Part shown: positions 11,969 to 22,822 of the stretch, piece after piece | Position numbering within the stretch: the first letter of the stretch is position 1 | Layout: each line of letters begins with the position of its first letter | NCBI GenBank assembly: GCA_004369045.1 | Contig: ML213516.1 | Location: forward strand, 732,435-796,434 | Direction of reading: 5' to 3' | Length of the DNA stretch: 64,000 nt | DNA from: Heliocybe sulcata | Lineage: Eukaryota; Basidiomycota; Agaricomycetes; Gloeophyllales; Gloeophyllaceae | Position numbers and translations under genes: made by a program | The notes under the pieces: generated by a model | Told to the model about the DNA's origin: nothing | What the model saw: the letters and a program-made list of their open reading frames with translations, nothing else | Databases searched by the model: none

Positions 11969-13293
11969 GACTGCGAGCGGGACGTGTAGTCGCTGTTTGA
12001 TGCCTGCAGCAAGCGGACAGAGTAGGTTCACTTTTACCTTCCCCCAAGCACAGACTTATGATCCCGGAGCAACCGTCTAGTTCACTCCTTTTTGAACGCA
12101 CTTTGTCTTGGTCTCAAGCGTTATGCGGTCCTTGGTGGCAGAAATCTGCAAATCCGCACTCCTTTTATACATTGCAGTGCGCTGGCACGGCAGGAAACTA
12201 TCCAGGTCCTGTGTAACTGCCCACAAATTCTAGACCAGATTTGGACGAATGGTATCCAAGATAGAGGACGTCGTACTTACCTGCGGGTGAAAGAAGTCAG
12301 GGTGCGGAAATCAGTCAGTAGTGTTCGCTCCGACTGACCATTGACCAGTCCAGACCAGACATCATGCAGTGTTCCGATACCGTCAATGTACCTGTTTGGC
12401 ACCAGCTGCACAGTTAGGAGGTACCATGCTGTTGGGCTGCATAACGATGGAAGCTCCCGTCATATGACTGCCCAGATTGACCTGACCCGTGCGTCAGATT
12501 ACGCCCATCGTGCGACAATCACGGCTTGTCTCAGGGTGCACGACCTGACATCCTTTACCGACGGGGGATTGTATTCAGCTTTGTTATGACTCGGGTGACT
12601 CCAAGACTGAGCTACGACACGCCTGCTGTCTCTAGCTGGAATAGGCCTCTGTCTGACGTCGACGTGCCGGCGGCAGCATTTCGCGAGGATTATACTATAC
12701 CACGAGTTGCTGTGACTATGTCCATAGTGACTGAAGCGGATATATCTGCTACAGCAGCACACGTCCCATACCATAGCGATGCAAGAAGGTAGCGGGTGAC
12801 TGAGAGTACACGCGCCCTGTGAGTGAGTACTTTTGTCCTATATTACGAATCTATACTCTGACACAATGCAGAGTTTCTCGGGTCAATAGATGGCGATACT
12901 GTTACCTTTATCTCCTGCATCAGCTGGCTTGATTGAGCCTCAGAGCAATTTCAGCTAACCTTGGATTCACCGCATAAGAAAGGTTGCCGCAGGAATGCTG
13001 CTGCACTATGGGTCCTTGTCTTGTATTTTGATACACTCTCGTCTCTTTGGCTTTTTTCTAAGCACGGTGACTCTCGTTCGAAGGAAACGCGTGCTGCGCT
13101 TACTCCCCCAACGCCAGCCTCTAGTCGTACCACCGTACTTCTTTTCCTTGCCACATCTTTTCCATCAAGAGCGATAAGGAAACTGTACAACTTGCCCCTC
13201 CCCCTTCTAGCGCGTACGTGAAATTACGCTCGGAAGAGAGGCACTAAGGCGTACTAACGTGCACATTTAGCACTGCAGAGCCGCCCATGGAAC
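11969..13293. other. No gene recognised
   Basis: About 1.3 kb upstream of the HET gene. Plus-strand ORFs around 12340-12790 have protein-like stretches, but no family, start or splice chain could be defined. Confidence 0.35.
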
Positions 13294-15699
13294 ATGCTCT
13301 ATACACGAGGTGACTCGATGGGCGTCTACGCCAGCAAGGAATCGACGAGTGTAGCATGTTATTCCTCTCCTCTCCCATGGAGTGCGTCATGTCATGTGTC
13401 TCGACTATGTCCTGCAAGGAAAAAGATGCACAAGCACAGGCAAGTGGATTCTTGTTCAGAGAGACGACCGCGCTTATTTCTACGACAGTCAACCTCCAGT
13501 ACGCCCGTAAAAGGTATCGGGAGTGTCAGGTCATTGCATGCTCATACGGAGAGCTTCCTGCGATCCTCATCTGTTAGGCGGCCGTCTTGCATTTGTGAGG
13601 AGTGCTGGCAAGGTGCCTTCTCGATGCACCTGGGTCTACTGGAAGGTCCTGTCCGTACAAATCGCGGGACAGACTCGCAGATAGTCGGCGGCTATGCTTA
13701 CACAACGACATGGGCCGACATTGTAGCTCGCGCGGCCCAGGGCTGTCGTTGGTGCCAACTGGTCTCCGCAACGAGAGAGAAAGACGATGAGTCCAGTCCT
13801 GATCTTCCTTTGAGGATCGTTGTGGGCTGTCAAGGATCCTTCCGCACTTCTTGCACGCCCTCCGGCGTGCAGGACTTATCCATATTCATTAATGACAATC
13901 TACACTTTATTGGGTACATCTACGCGACTGCAGGTGCGTACTACTTGTTCATGCTATGTATACAGTGGTTTATATTACCATTACACGCCAAGATGACCCT
14001 GCAGCCCGGTATATAGTAGCACGGGATCGTATACTTGACGTTGGATCGACACGCTCCATGTTACTCGCACAACGGTGCATCGATAACTGTACGGATACCC
14101 ATGACCGCTGCATGCAATCCCTTGACCCTCCGCCCCTTGTGCCGACTCGCCTGATCGACTGCGCGGATAACGGACGCCCACATCTGGTTGAGTCACGGAG
14201 TGGCATGCACGGCACCTACGCTGCACTCAGCTACGTTTGGGGGGAGCCACAACCACACAGCACCGTTCTTACCAATCTCACGCCATACCTGGACTTCATC
14301 GACCCCCAGCAGCTCCCCAAGACGATCTTGGATGCCATCCGCACGACACGTGCGCTCGGGCTACGCTACCTCTGGGTGGACACGCTGTGTATTGTGCAGG
14401 ACTCGCCCGAGGACAAGCTGCATGAACTCGCGCATATGCGTGATGTCTACCGCTATGCCCACGTCGCAGCGCGTGAGCGAGGGCTTCCTGGGCGACCGCC
14501 CCGCTGTACCTGCGACCGAGTATGGGACGTTCTCCCGTGATGTGGTGCTGCCTTTCATTTGTCCCACCGGTCCCGATGGAAAGGAGGCCGCCATGACATC
14601 GGTAATCGCGAAGGTGCACATATCCCCTATATGGACGTACACGGATCCGCCTGGGCAGCCGTTGACCCAATACGATCCGAACATGGAGCCCATCAACGCA
14701 AGGGGATGGTGCTTCCAAGAATACCTACTGTCTCCGCGCTTGCTCATTTTTGCCTCACACACGCTGCAGTACCACTGCCAGACCACCATTGAGAGCGTGG
14801 GCGGTGCATATAGCGACGAGGCCAGAGAGCGACGCCTGCCCGACGTGCTATTCAAGTCCTCTCTCGACAGAAAGTCTCACTTGCAGGCAAACACACCAGA
14901 ATCACCTGCGGCGACAGAGGGAACGCGCTGCTCTGAGGAGTGGAGGACAGTGCGCGAGGCGTGGCAGGAAGTCGTCCGCGAGTACGCGTCCCGTGAGATC
15001 AGTGTACCAGGCGACAAGCTCGTCGCGCTCGGAGGAATTGCGCAGGATATCCAGCCTGTCCTGGACACAAACTACTTGGCGGGCCTGTGGCGCTTGACCC
15101 TGCTCGGGGATCTGCTCTGGAGCAAGCGCACGAACGTACATTTTCCAAGGCCGCAGGCGTACCGTGCTCCTTCGTGGTCATGGGCTGCAGTGGATGGGCG
15201 TGTGGAGGCAGGTGCGCACGATATCCATGCCGGCGACGGCCAGGGTGCTGCGGAGGTGGTGACATGCGAAGTGTCCCCAAAGGATGCCGCGTTTGTTTTT
15301 GGGGAGATTAATGCAGGCAAGCTCGTCATTCGCGTCCCGCTCGTAGCATGTGCCTGGAACATGGGACGCCCAAACTATGTGCATCGGCTGCGTTCCCAAC
15401 CAAACGTGGATATGCTTCTATCCGCCAGTGATGACGATGAGGTAGACGTCGAAATGGAGTGCATCGGTATAGGCTACATTGATAGCGAGGACGATGCGGA
15501 TATCCTTGGGGTGTGGGCGGCGCCGGTGCATTGGAACCGGAACATCGTAGGCGGTCTTATTGTCGCGCGCGCTCATGAATCGGGAATGGCGGGATCGAAA
15601 GGAGTGTATCGTCGGGTTGGATACTTCCACACGCATGCCCAGGGGGGTCCTGCGGATTGGCTGGATGATACTCCCCTTGTGGAGATTGAGATAATATGA
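13294..15699 (+). pseudogene. HET-domain (heterokaryon incompatibility) gene with internal frameshift
   Basis: HET-domain proteins trigger fungal cell death on non-self recognition. Exon 1 runs to 13933 (5' end uncertain; the first ATG in frame is 13294) and contains the usual Cys-rich lead: CEECW and a GCRWCQL motif. An intron 13934-13992 joins it in frame to exon 2. Exon 2 holds the HET core: YAALSYVWGEPQPHS, then LPKTILDAIRTTRALGLRYL, WVDTLCIVQDSPEDK and MRDVYRYAHV. Immediately after, near 14475-14480, the frame changes. The expected continuation EGFLGDRPA resumes in another frame, which then stays open for over 400 codons to TGA 15697-15699. That part includes RGWCFQEYLLSPRLL and the typical APSWSWAAVDG. 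The few residues usually found between these blocks are missing, so a small deletion is likely. No GT-AG intron bridges it. A sequencing error is the alternative. Confidence 0.75.
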
Positions 15700-16225
15700 G
15701 TTTTATGTCTTCGACGGGAAATTCTGTAACACTCTGAGCATACGATGCTAGATGATTTTCAGTCTTGGTAGGAGGGTATGAATGGCGTTTCCTAATCATG
15801 TTCCTCGTCTTGCTTGAATCGGCACAGGATTTGGGATGCGACCCTCTCTCACTCTGAGCCTGCACACTCCCATTGTGGTGTCTGTCGTCAGATGAGATCA
15901 CATTCCCAGCATACGCCTGCGAGCGGTACACACGGATCGAATCCAGTGTGGCAAGACTCCATCTCTTACCATGCCCACTGACAGGGACGCGCGATGGTCT
16001 GCCAGGGTGAGGGTTGGAGGGTGAGCGTGTTGCATTCCGGTGGATGGAATGCGGGTATCAATCAGTAAATGGTCGCTTCGAGTCGGGAAGTGTCCAATAC
16101 GCCATATACATCATACAAATCTTTTCATTGTATGGACGGGGAACTGTCTTGATGCGTATTACGCTCTCAGGTGCTGCATGAAGTCATGAGCGACAGTGCT
16201 GCATAGCTATGGAGTACGCTTACGT
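15700..16225. other. Intergenic, convergent 3' ends
   Basis: Lies between the 3' ends of the HET gene and the minus-strand EF-hand-like gene. No feature seen. Confidence 0.5.
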
Positions 16226-17314
16226 CTATACCAGTCCAGCATCTGTCATCATCTTGCCAAATTCCTCGAGACCCATCGACTTGTCGGGTGCAGAAGAGAA
16301 CTCTTGGAGCATCTCATTGATCTAAATTCACCATCAACGACATACAGATATGAGGCTTCACATCGTAGTTACCTCATCTAGACCGAGCTTCTCTTTCAAA
16401 TCCTTCGCTACTCGCTGGATGTCTTTCACTCCAAGTCGGCGATTCTCAACTTCAGTGTTGGGTTCAAAGAAGAGAGAGAAGGTGAGCAGGACAGCTTCTT
16501 TCTGCCGAGAAGTGAGGTCCGACAGGGATGACTGCCTCTTCCGCTTAGCACGAGTAGGCATATCGGTGCGTGAAGGGGAGCTGGAACGTTGGCCGACATT
16601 ATGCGTGCGCCCCTTCCTAGAGTTCGAAGCTTTGGTAGGAGAGAAGTCGTCGTCAGAATAGTCATCGTCTTCCGCGTCCTCTTCCTCGCTGTACGGCGTT
16701 AAGTCACTGTCACCTTCAACTTCCTGATTTGCGGTTTCCTCGTGAGATTTCACGTCCGCTTGATCCAGGTCTTCGTCAGATGCAGCAAGTAGAGCGGCGC
16801 AAACCGCCCTCCAGTCCTCCCTGCTCACTACTTGCTCGCCTTGGTGTTTCCGCCCTCGCCCGGCTTCAACGCTGCTTCCTTGATCCGCTGTCCAACCTGA
16901 TGCAGCATTTCGGAATACTTGGAGGACCTCGTCATCGTCAGGTAGCTCCAGAGCAGACAAGGCGCGGGGAATTAGCGACAGAGGAATATGCAGGCGTCTC
17001 CTCGTCTGCTTTCCACGCTTGCTGACACCTGGCTCGGGTTCTTGTTCTAAGACAAAGCCTCCTTCTTGCTGCTCTGAGTCTTCCACCATGAATCCTCCGG
17101 GTTCATCAGTGATAAACCCGCCTGGTTCGTTCGCCGCTGGGGTGATGAAGCCACCGGGTTCGCTGCCGAGGACATTGCCCGCGTCGGTCGCGTTCGAGTC
17201 GGCCTCTTCCTCACTAGCCTGTTCCGCACTCTGTTTCTTGATAACTTCGTCGAAGGCACTGTCGATTTTATGCCGGAGTGTGACTGGCAGCGCGTCAAAT
17301 TCGTCGTCGGACAT
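16226..17314 (-). CDS. Acidic protein with EF-hand-like helices
   Basis: Two exons, 17314-16373 and 16321-16226, give 345 aa. The protein starts MSDDEFDALPVTLRHKIDSAF and has a short repeated motif EPGGFI/V (four copies, roughly residues 52-92). Then comes a helical block (HIPLSLIPRALSALELPDDD, then VSREDWRAVCAALLAA), a long acidic-serine stretch with a basic patch (RAKRKRQSS), and a second helical pair. The second exon adds INEMLQEFSSAPDKSMGLEE and FGKMM before the stop, so the C-terminal part resembles a calcium-independent EF-hand pair (helix, loop without the full DxDxDG pattern, helix). Function is unknown. The composition suggests a nuclear protein; this is inference. Confidence 0.6.
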
Positions 17315-17760
17315 ACTGTGCTGAGTACTGATTAATGACTGGTGGGTGCCCCGAACAGACGTTGAGGCGTGGGAGTTCTGGCCGAACGCTTCACGCGTGA
17401 CGCGTGATGAATCGATGACACTCCTTTTGCCCGTGAATCCGTCGATATTCTGCTACTTCTCAGAGGATCTGGTGGCCCGAGACTGTGACTTGCGAGATTG
17501 TCTAACTAGGCTTCTCAGAGTGTCAATTATGGAGCATCAGCGGAAACATGTTCAGTTTCCCTCTACACTCCCTCTATATTCTTTTCAAGAACCCAGGAAG
17601 CCCCGTAATGCAGGACGTTCAAGCACCACTGCGCCTCGTTCATGAACTGTATGTAATTCTTCCTGATGTGGTCCCATATTCTAGCGGCGAGACGTCGAGC
17701 CAGCTGAGCGTGCGTCTCTAGCAAGCATACTATCCTCAGCCCTGTACCGAATCGATCTCT
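17315..17760. other. Intergenic
   Basis: Upstream of both the EF-hand-like gene (minus) and the first duplicated block. No feature recognised. Confidence 0.4.
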
Positions 17761-17764
17761 TCTG

Positions 17765-19515
17765 CAGTGTCAAGCTTATCTGGAACTTGTCGATGTCCAT
17801 GTGCAATCCGTGGCGAACGGAATGGCCCTCCGAACCTCCTCCGCGACAGCCTCGCGACTGTATCAGCGTGTACAGAGCGTTTCGTCACTCTGGTTGCGAT
17901 CTCTCTTGGGTATCTCTGTACAGGGTGAGCATTGACCGTGTCAGGAATCTTGCATTCCGCTGGATCATGTTCTTGTTGGCTCTTTGGGCGGTTCCTCCGT
18001 TCTCACCTACTGACGATCCGTCCATGCCTTACAAGACGTAATCTACTCTATTCTGCACGCAGCTGATGCCTGAACCGTCACCATATCTTGATCAAGGTAC
18101 GCATGTCTCGGGCCCAAGTATCATTTAGTACGGCTGCAGGCGGAAAGATAAGGAATCTCAAGATCTCTACTCGCGGTCCAAAATATAGCAAGTCAGGCAG
18201 TTGCACCTCTGTGCACCGCCGAACTCAATGGCGTCGTAGAAACCCGGGCTGCAGAGCACGAGGCATCGCTGGTGCGAGCGGGTCACAGTGGCTATCTTCG
18301 GGTATGCCGCGGCCAGCAGGTGTGCACAGGAAATCCACAACCTTCATCTTCTTGCGGGTGGCTATAACCTGGGGTTCGTGCACTCCATATAGTTACTGTA
18401 CAAGGTTCGTGATCAAGGTGGTTGGGTGATACCGAAGTTGATGCGACGCATGCATCTATAGTTGCATTGCTGTGCTGATACTTTGATGCTGACTTTCCCG
18501 AGTTTAGAGCAGAATCACTTTCTTCGGGTGCCGCAAGCCTCAGTCTGCACTGCGTCTCCATCTGTTCTCGCTCACAACAGCGGCATTCGAACGCCTGGTG
18601 GTCCTACTCTGATCAGGCTGATTCTGGCATTGCATGGCGCCACTCGTGTGAACTGTAACATGTTCAAGCAACTCTTATCTACATAGCGATGCTGTACCCA
18701 ATTTTGGAATCGTCCCGCTATCGGACGGCGACCTAGTCAACCCCCATGATCAACCCTAGTTCTGCTGTGTACCAAGACTTCCGCGTGGCATCCACTCTTC
18801 CTCAAATGCTCTGCAGCTCCGGCAATGATATATAATAAGCTGGACGTTACCTCCCGGTGTCCCCAGCCTTTCCTCTCGCTAGACGCCGATACTGTGACCC
18901 GACTGTAATAATGATGTCTCGGGCCCCTATCACGATGCAGGTTGTGTTGTACGTGCATCCGGCCTGCTCAATGCGTTTCCCTGCGCCCACTGACTTCTGC
19001 TCCTGTGGTTAGGACTGCTAGTGCTTTTGATATCGATAGGGACAGGCCCGAGACCGGCGTTGACCATCGTCGCACGTAAGCCATCGTCTCTCCCTTCATC
19101 AGCGTCTACGGGCGATGCGCTGACTACCCTTGGGGATCGACAGAGCTGGTTTGGGAAGTAACGCCGTAACTAATGCTGGTACTGTTATTGCTCCTCCTCA
19201 GGACGGCCAGGTCATGTGCGTGTATGGTCTCTTCCCTGACGGAAACAGCCTAACAGTCGGATCGCTCACGTTGGTCAGAGCTACTTCAGGGGAGCAATGG
19301 ATAAGGGTTGTCCATGCAGACGCATCTCCGTCGGCTGATCTGAACCCAGCATTGATGTCCGGACTCGATCGGAACTCTGAGGCAATCAGATCGACGATTC
19401 TAGACCCGGGCAGCAATGCTGTTTCAGACTACCCTCCTGCGCGCGTTCCCTTTGTGTCTCGTGATGCTCCCCAGTAATTATCTTCTATTAATCTTGGGAG
19501 CGTATAGATTGATAT
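17765..19515 (+). repeat. Upstream part of tandem duplication, copy A
   Basis: This stretch is homologous to 21476-22785 but diverged and about 440 bases longer. Matching landmarks: CAAGCTTAT followed by a GTCGATGTCCA-like stretch (17771 and 21482), TCTCACCTACTGACGATC-like DNA (18001, 21695), CCATATAGTTACTGTACAAGG (18386, 21842) and a CGGCGACCT stretch (18726, 22003). An open segment about 19200-19476 corresponds in protein to 22470-22742 (both contain a TLVR core, SADxxPALM and end APQ), so part of it may be N-terminal exons of the GTPase gene downstream. The full N-terminal splice chain could not be fixed. Confidence 0.6.
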
Positions 19516-19553
19516 TGGATCCTAGACCTGTTCTCGCGAAGAAGAAGTCGCTA

Positions 19554-21143
19554 ATGCCGTGGAAGAAGACTCAACTGACCGTTATCCTTATCGGCGAGAC
19601 TGGCGTCGGCAAGACGGCCTTCCTGTCCTTGTTATACAACGTTTGTGCCGGCGTACCGCTCGAAGAATGGGCTCCTGTTCATCTCGAAGCAAATGAGGCT
19701 GGCGGGAGTAAGTCTGGTAGCCAGACTCTGGGTCCGATGATGTACACCATCCCGTGCGAGAATGGATCCACGCTCCGCATACTTGATACTCCCGGTCTCG
19801 CGGACACCCGTGGCGTTGAGAAAGACGAGGAGCATAAAGCCGCCATAGCTGAATATATCAAGAACCACACGGAGACGATAGACGCAGTTATAATCTTGGC
19901 GAACGGCACCAATGCCCGCCTTGGTGTCGCAACCCAGTACACTTTGAGTATGATCTCCGGCATGTTTCCACACAGTCTTGTCGACAACATCGGCTTCGTG
20001 TTCACAATGGTCGCGAACATCTTCAGCTTCAACTTCGAGTCTCTTTCGCTGCCGCAGGAGCTGCGAAACGCGCGTCACTGGAAGATGGATAATCCTTTGG
20101 CTCAGTGGCTCAAGTATCAAGAGGCCAAGAAGAAGGACCCCCCGGTGGACGAGGAGGACCTAGACGAGATGTACGAGACTGTCTCCAAGGGGTACAGGAA
20201 GACCTTCACGCACTTGATTGATCTGTTCACCTGGCTCGACGATCGTCAAGTTCAGCCGACGAAGGAGATTAATGAGCTGTATGAGATGACGATGACCATT
20301 GAGAGCTCCATATCCAATGTTGTCTCTCGCCTCGAGCAGACGGAGACACGGAGAGCTGCGCTAATTGCTCTGAAAGCACAAATCGCGGAGCAGAATCAGG
20401 TACTCATCCATACCACATATACTCGTTGCTAAGACCCTTACTTATTGCTCGGATAGATCAAGAACATCAACGCGAAATATCGCGAGATCATCTCGAAAGC
20501 TGACTGGGTGCATGAACCGACGAAGGCGCACAATACGCTCTGCGTGGCGGGCGGTTGCTACTCGAACTGCCACTTGGCATGCAATCTGCCGTTCACTCCT
20601 GATCGAGGAAAGCTGGCGAACTGCTTCGCATTCCAGAATGGGAGCCCGCGCTGCCACGTATGCGGGCACGAACCTGCAGACCATCAGCATTATCGCTCGC
20701 GATGGGTGCAGGCAATGAGGCAAGAGGTCATAACTGACAAGGCTGCCAGGGCACGCTTCAAGAGCGCCAAGACCGCATCGGAGGACCTAGAAGTCATGAA
20801 GCAGGAAATGGAGAAGACGATACGAAGCTACGAGGAGGCTATACGCAAGGACCAGGAGCAGCTTGGCGCTCTCTGCCTCCGCTACAGCCATCTAGCGCTG
20901 TCTGGAAGCTTCGCCGGCGTCATCTCCAGCACTATCCGAGTTCTCAAGATGCGCCTCGAGGATATGAAACGCAAAGGGCAGTCAAAGGACGCCCAGGACA
21001 GGATGTCGGGTAATATTAAAATACTGGAGAAGAAGCTGCATATTATTAGGGAGGTCGAGAAGAAAAGGGAGGCAGGTGACGGCATCGTGAAGCGCTTGGG
21101 AGGTGTTGCGCAGTCGGTCGTGAAAGGAGTCCTCAGAGTTTGA
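19554..21143 (+). CDS. AIG1-like P-loop GTPase with Cys/His module, copy A
   Basis: GTPase related to the AIG1/GIMAP group. Counting from the internal Met at 19554 the protein is 510 aa: exons 19554-20399 and 20457-21143, intron of 57 bases. Upstream exons may add an N-terminus. P-loop GETGVGKT is at residues 14-21 and the G3 motif DTPGL at 78-82. The place where GIMAP proteins carry the G4 TRKD motif reads FTMVAN, so base specificity may be lost. Exon 2 begins with helical sequence, then a Cys/His-rich module (C311, C316, C320, H321, C324, then CHVCGHEPADHQH), a likely zinc site. The C-terminal 150 residues are strongly coiled-coil. The last residues (GVAQSVVKGVLRV) are amphipathic. Direct tandem paralogue downstream. 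Confidence 0.75.
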
Positions 21144-21276
21144 CGCCTCGAGGACTGGGAATCATTACAGTGATATCATTTGGGACGACGGAAGCATTAT
21201 GTATGTGGGAATGACGGGATGCTATATACTTCGACCTATTGCGTCGCTTGAGCGGACAGCCAGTGCTTTGATATAA

Positions 21277-21298
21277 ACATACGTGAGACATACGTGAG
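21277..21298. repeat. Tandem 11-bp repeat
   Basis: ACATACGTGAG occurs twice head to tail just after copy A. The equivalent position after copy B (about 24511) has a single unit. Confidence 0.8.
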
Positions 21299-21475
21299 AA
21301 TAAATCCCCTTCTGAGAACTTGAACATATATATGCTACTTGTACGGTTCCTTGCGCACACTGCATGCGTCCCCTTGCAAACTCTGTCTCCATGCAATCGT
21401 TCCGAACACGCTAAGAGGCCATTCAATATTGGGGCCCTGTCGTAATACTATGCAGCCTCTCCTCCTCGTTGGAAA

Positions 21476-22785
21476 GCCGATTCAAGCTTATTTGGAATCT
21501 GTCGATGTCCAGTTTCCATCCGTGGCGAACGGCATGGTTCTCAGAATTCCCGAATCGACAGCCTCACCACTTTACTGGCGTGTACGAAGTGTTTCGGAGG
21601 CCTAACTACTTCTATGTACCTCTATCCAGCGTAAGCCTTGCATTTCGTTGCACTATCCCCTTGTCGGCGAGCTCTTCGGACGGACCTCTGTTCTCACCTA
21701 CCGATGATCTTCGCATCCCTTACGAGATCTGAACTATTCTATTCTGCATTTTCAGCTCATACCTGAACCGCCGCCGTGTTCTGATCGAGGTACGTATGTC
21801 TCGAGTCTGATTTTGTATCAGTCGGTCTGAGCCCGTGAGCTCCATATAGTTACTGTACAAGGTTTATGATGGAAGTAGTCGGACGTCGCCGAATTGGACG
21901 CCGACTGCAGTGAGTGCTGTGCTGAACTTACCTACCAGGTTAAGCGGCTCTTATCTGTCAATGCTATATCGGATTCTGCGATCGTTCTACCATCAACCAA
22001 CGGCGACCTCGAAGGTAACCATTGGACGTCCCTGATCATGACGTATGGTGTACCGACTTTGGCGTGGGCATGCACCCTTCCTCTGGCTCCCCGTAGCTTT
22101 GCAACTGTATACAAGGTGCTCTACGTACTATCCTGCCATTTCTCTTGCTAGACTCTGATACGGGTGATCGATTGTTGTCCGGAAATCCTCGCCACCATCA
22201 CTATGCAGCTTTTATTGTGCGTGCATGTGCTGCGCTCTGTGCCTTTGAACGTACTCGCTAACTCCTGCTGCTATGACTAGAACTGATAACGCTCTGGAAG
22301 TCGTAAGGGACACATCCGAGGCTAATGCCGAGGACCGTCGCGTGTGGGTTATTGTCTCTCCTTTCATCGAGTGTATAGACGGACGGTGTCCTGACTACCG
22401 TCGAATTGGCAGAGCTAGTCTGACCAGTTGCGCCGTAACTGCTGTTGATACTGCTACGTCTACTCAGGATGACCGCGTCCTGTGCGTGCACTGGTTTCTC
22501 TCCTGGAGGTACAGACTAACAGACCAAACATTCACGCTGGTCAGGGATACTAGTACGAAAGATCAATGGATAACCGTTGCTCACGAGGAAGTATTTTCGT
22601 CGGCGGATGTGACTCCAGCATTGATGCCTGGCTGCGATCAAAGCTCTGAGGCGATCAGACCGATGACTCCGACATCAGGCACCAATGCTGTTCTAGATTA
22701 TCCGCCTTCGTTCGCGCCCGCCATAACTCCCGAAGCTCCTCAGTAAGTCTATCATGTCGATTCTTGCGGGATAGAAGTTGATACA
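21476..22785 (+). repeat. Upstream part of tandem duplication, copy B
   Basis: Counterpart of 17765-19515. It contains a protein-like open segment 22400-22742 matching 19139-19476. The segment is followed by a possible donor GTAAGT (22743) and an acceptor GATACAG before the first base of the highly conserved part. In copy A the acceptor AG is not present at the same place (GATATTG), so the two copies may differ in how upstream exons join. Confidence 0.6.
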
Positions 22786-22822
22786 GGATCCTAGACCTGT
22801 TCTCGCGAAGAAGAAGTCGCTA

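Noticed and set aside
14480-14584. Possible intron starting GTGAGC that could bypass the HET frameshift
   Set aside because: No AG acceptor in the area restores the right phase, and it would remove the conserved EGFLGDRPA block.
14296-14855. Minus-strand ORFs of 140 and 164 codons
   Set aside because: Antisense of the HET gene; the plus strand carries clear family motifs.
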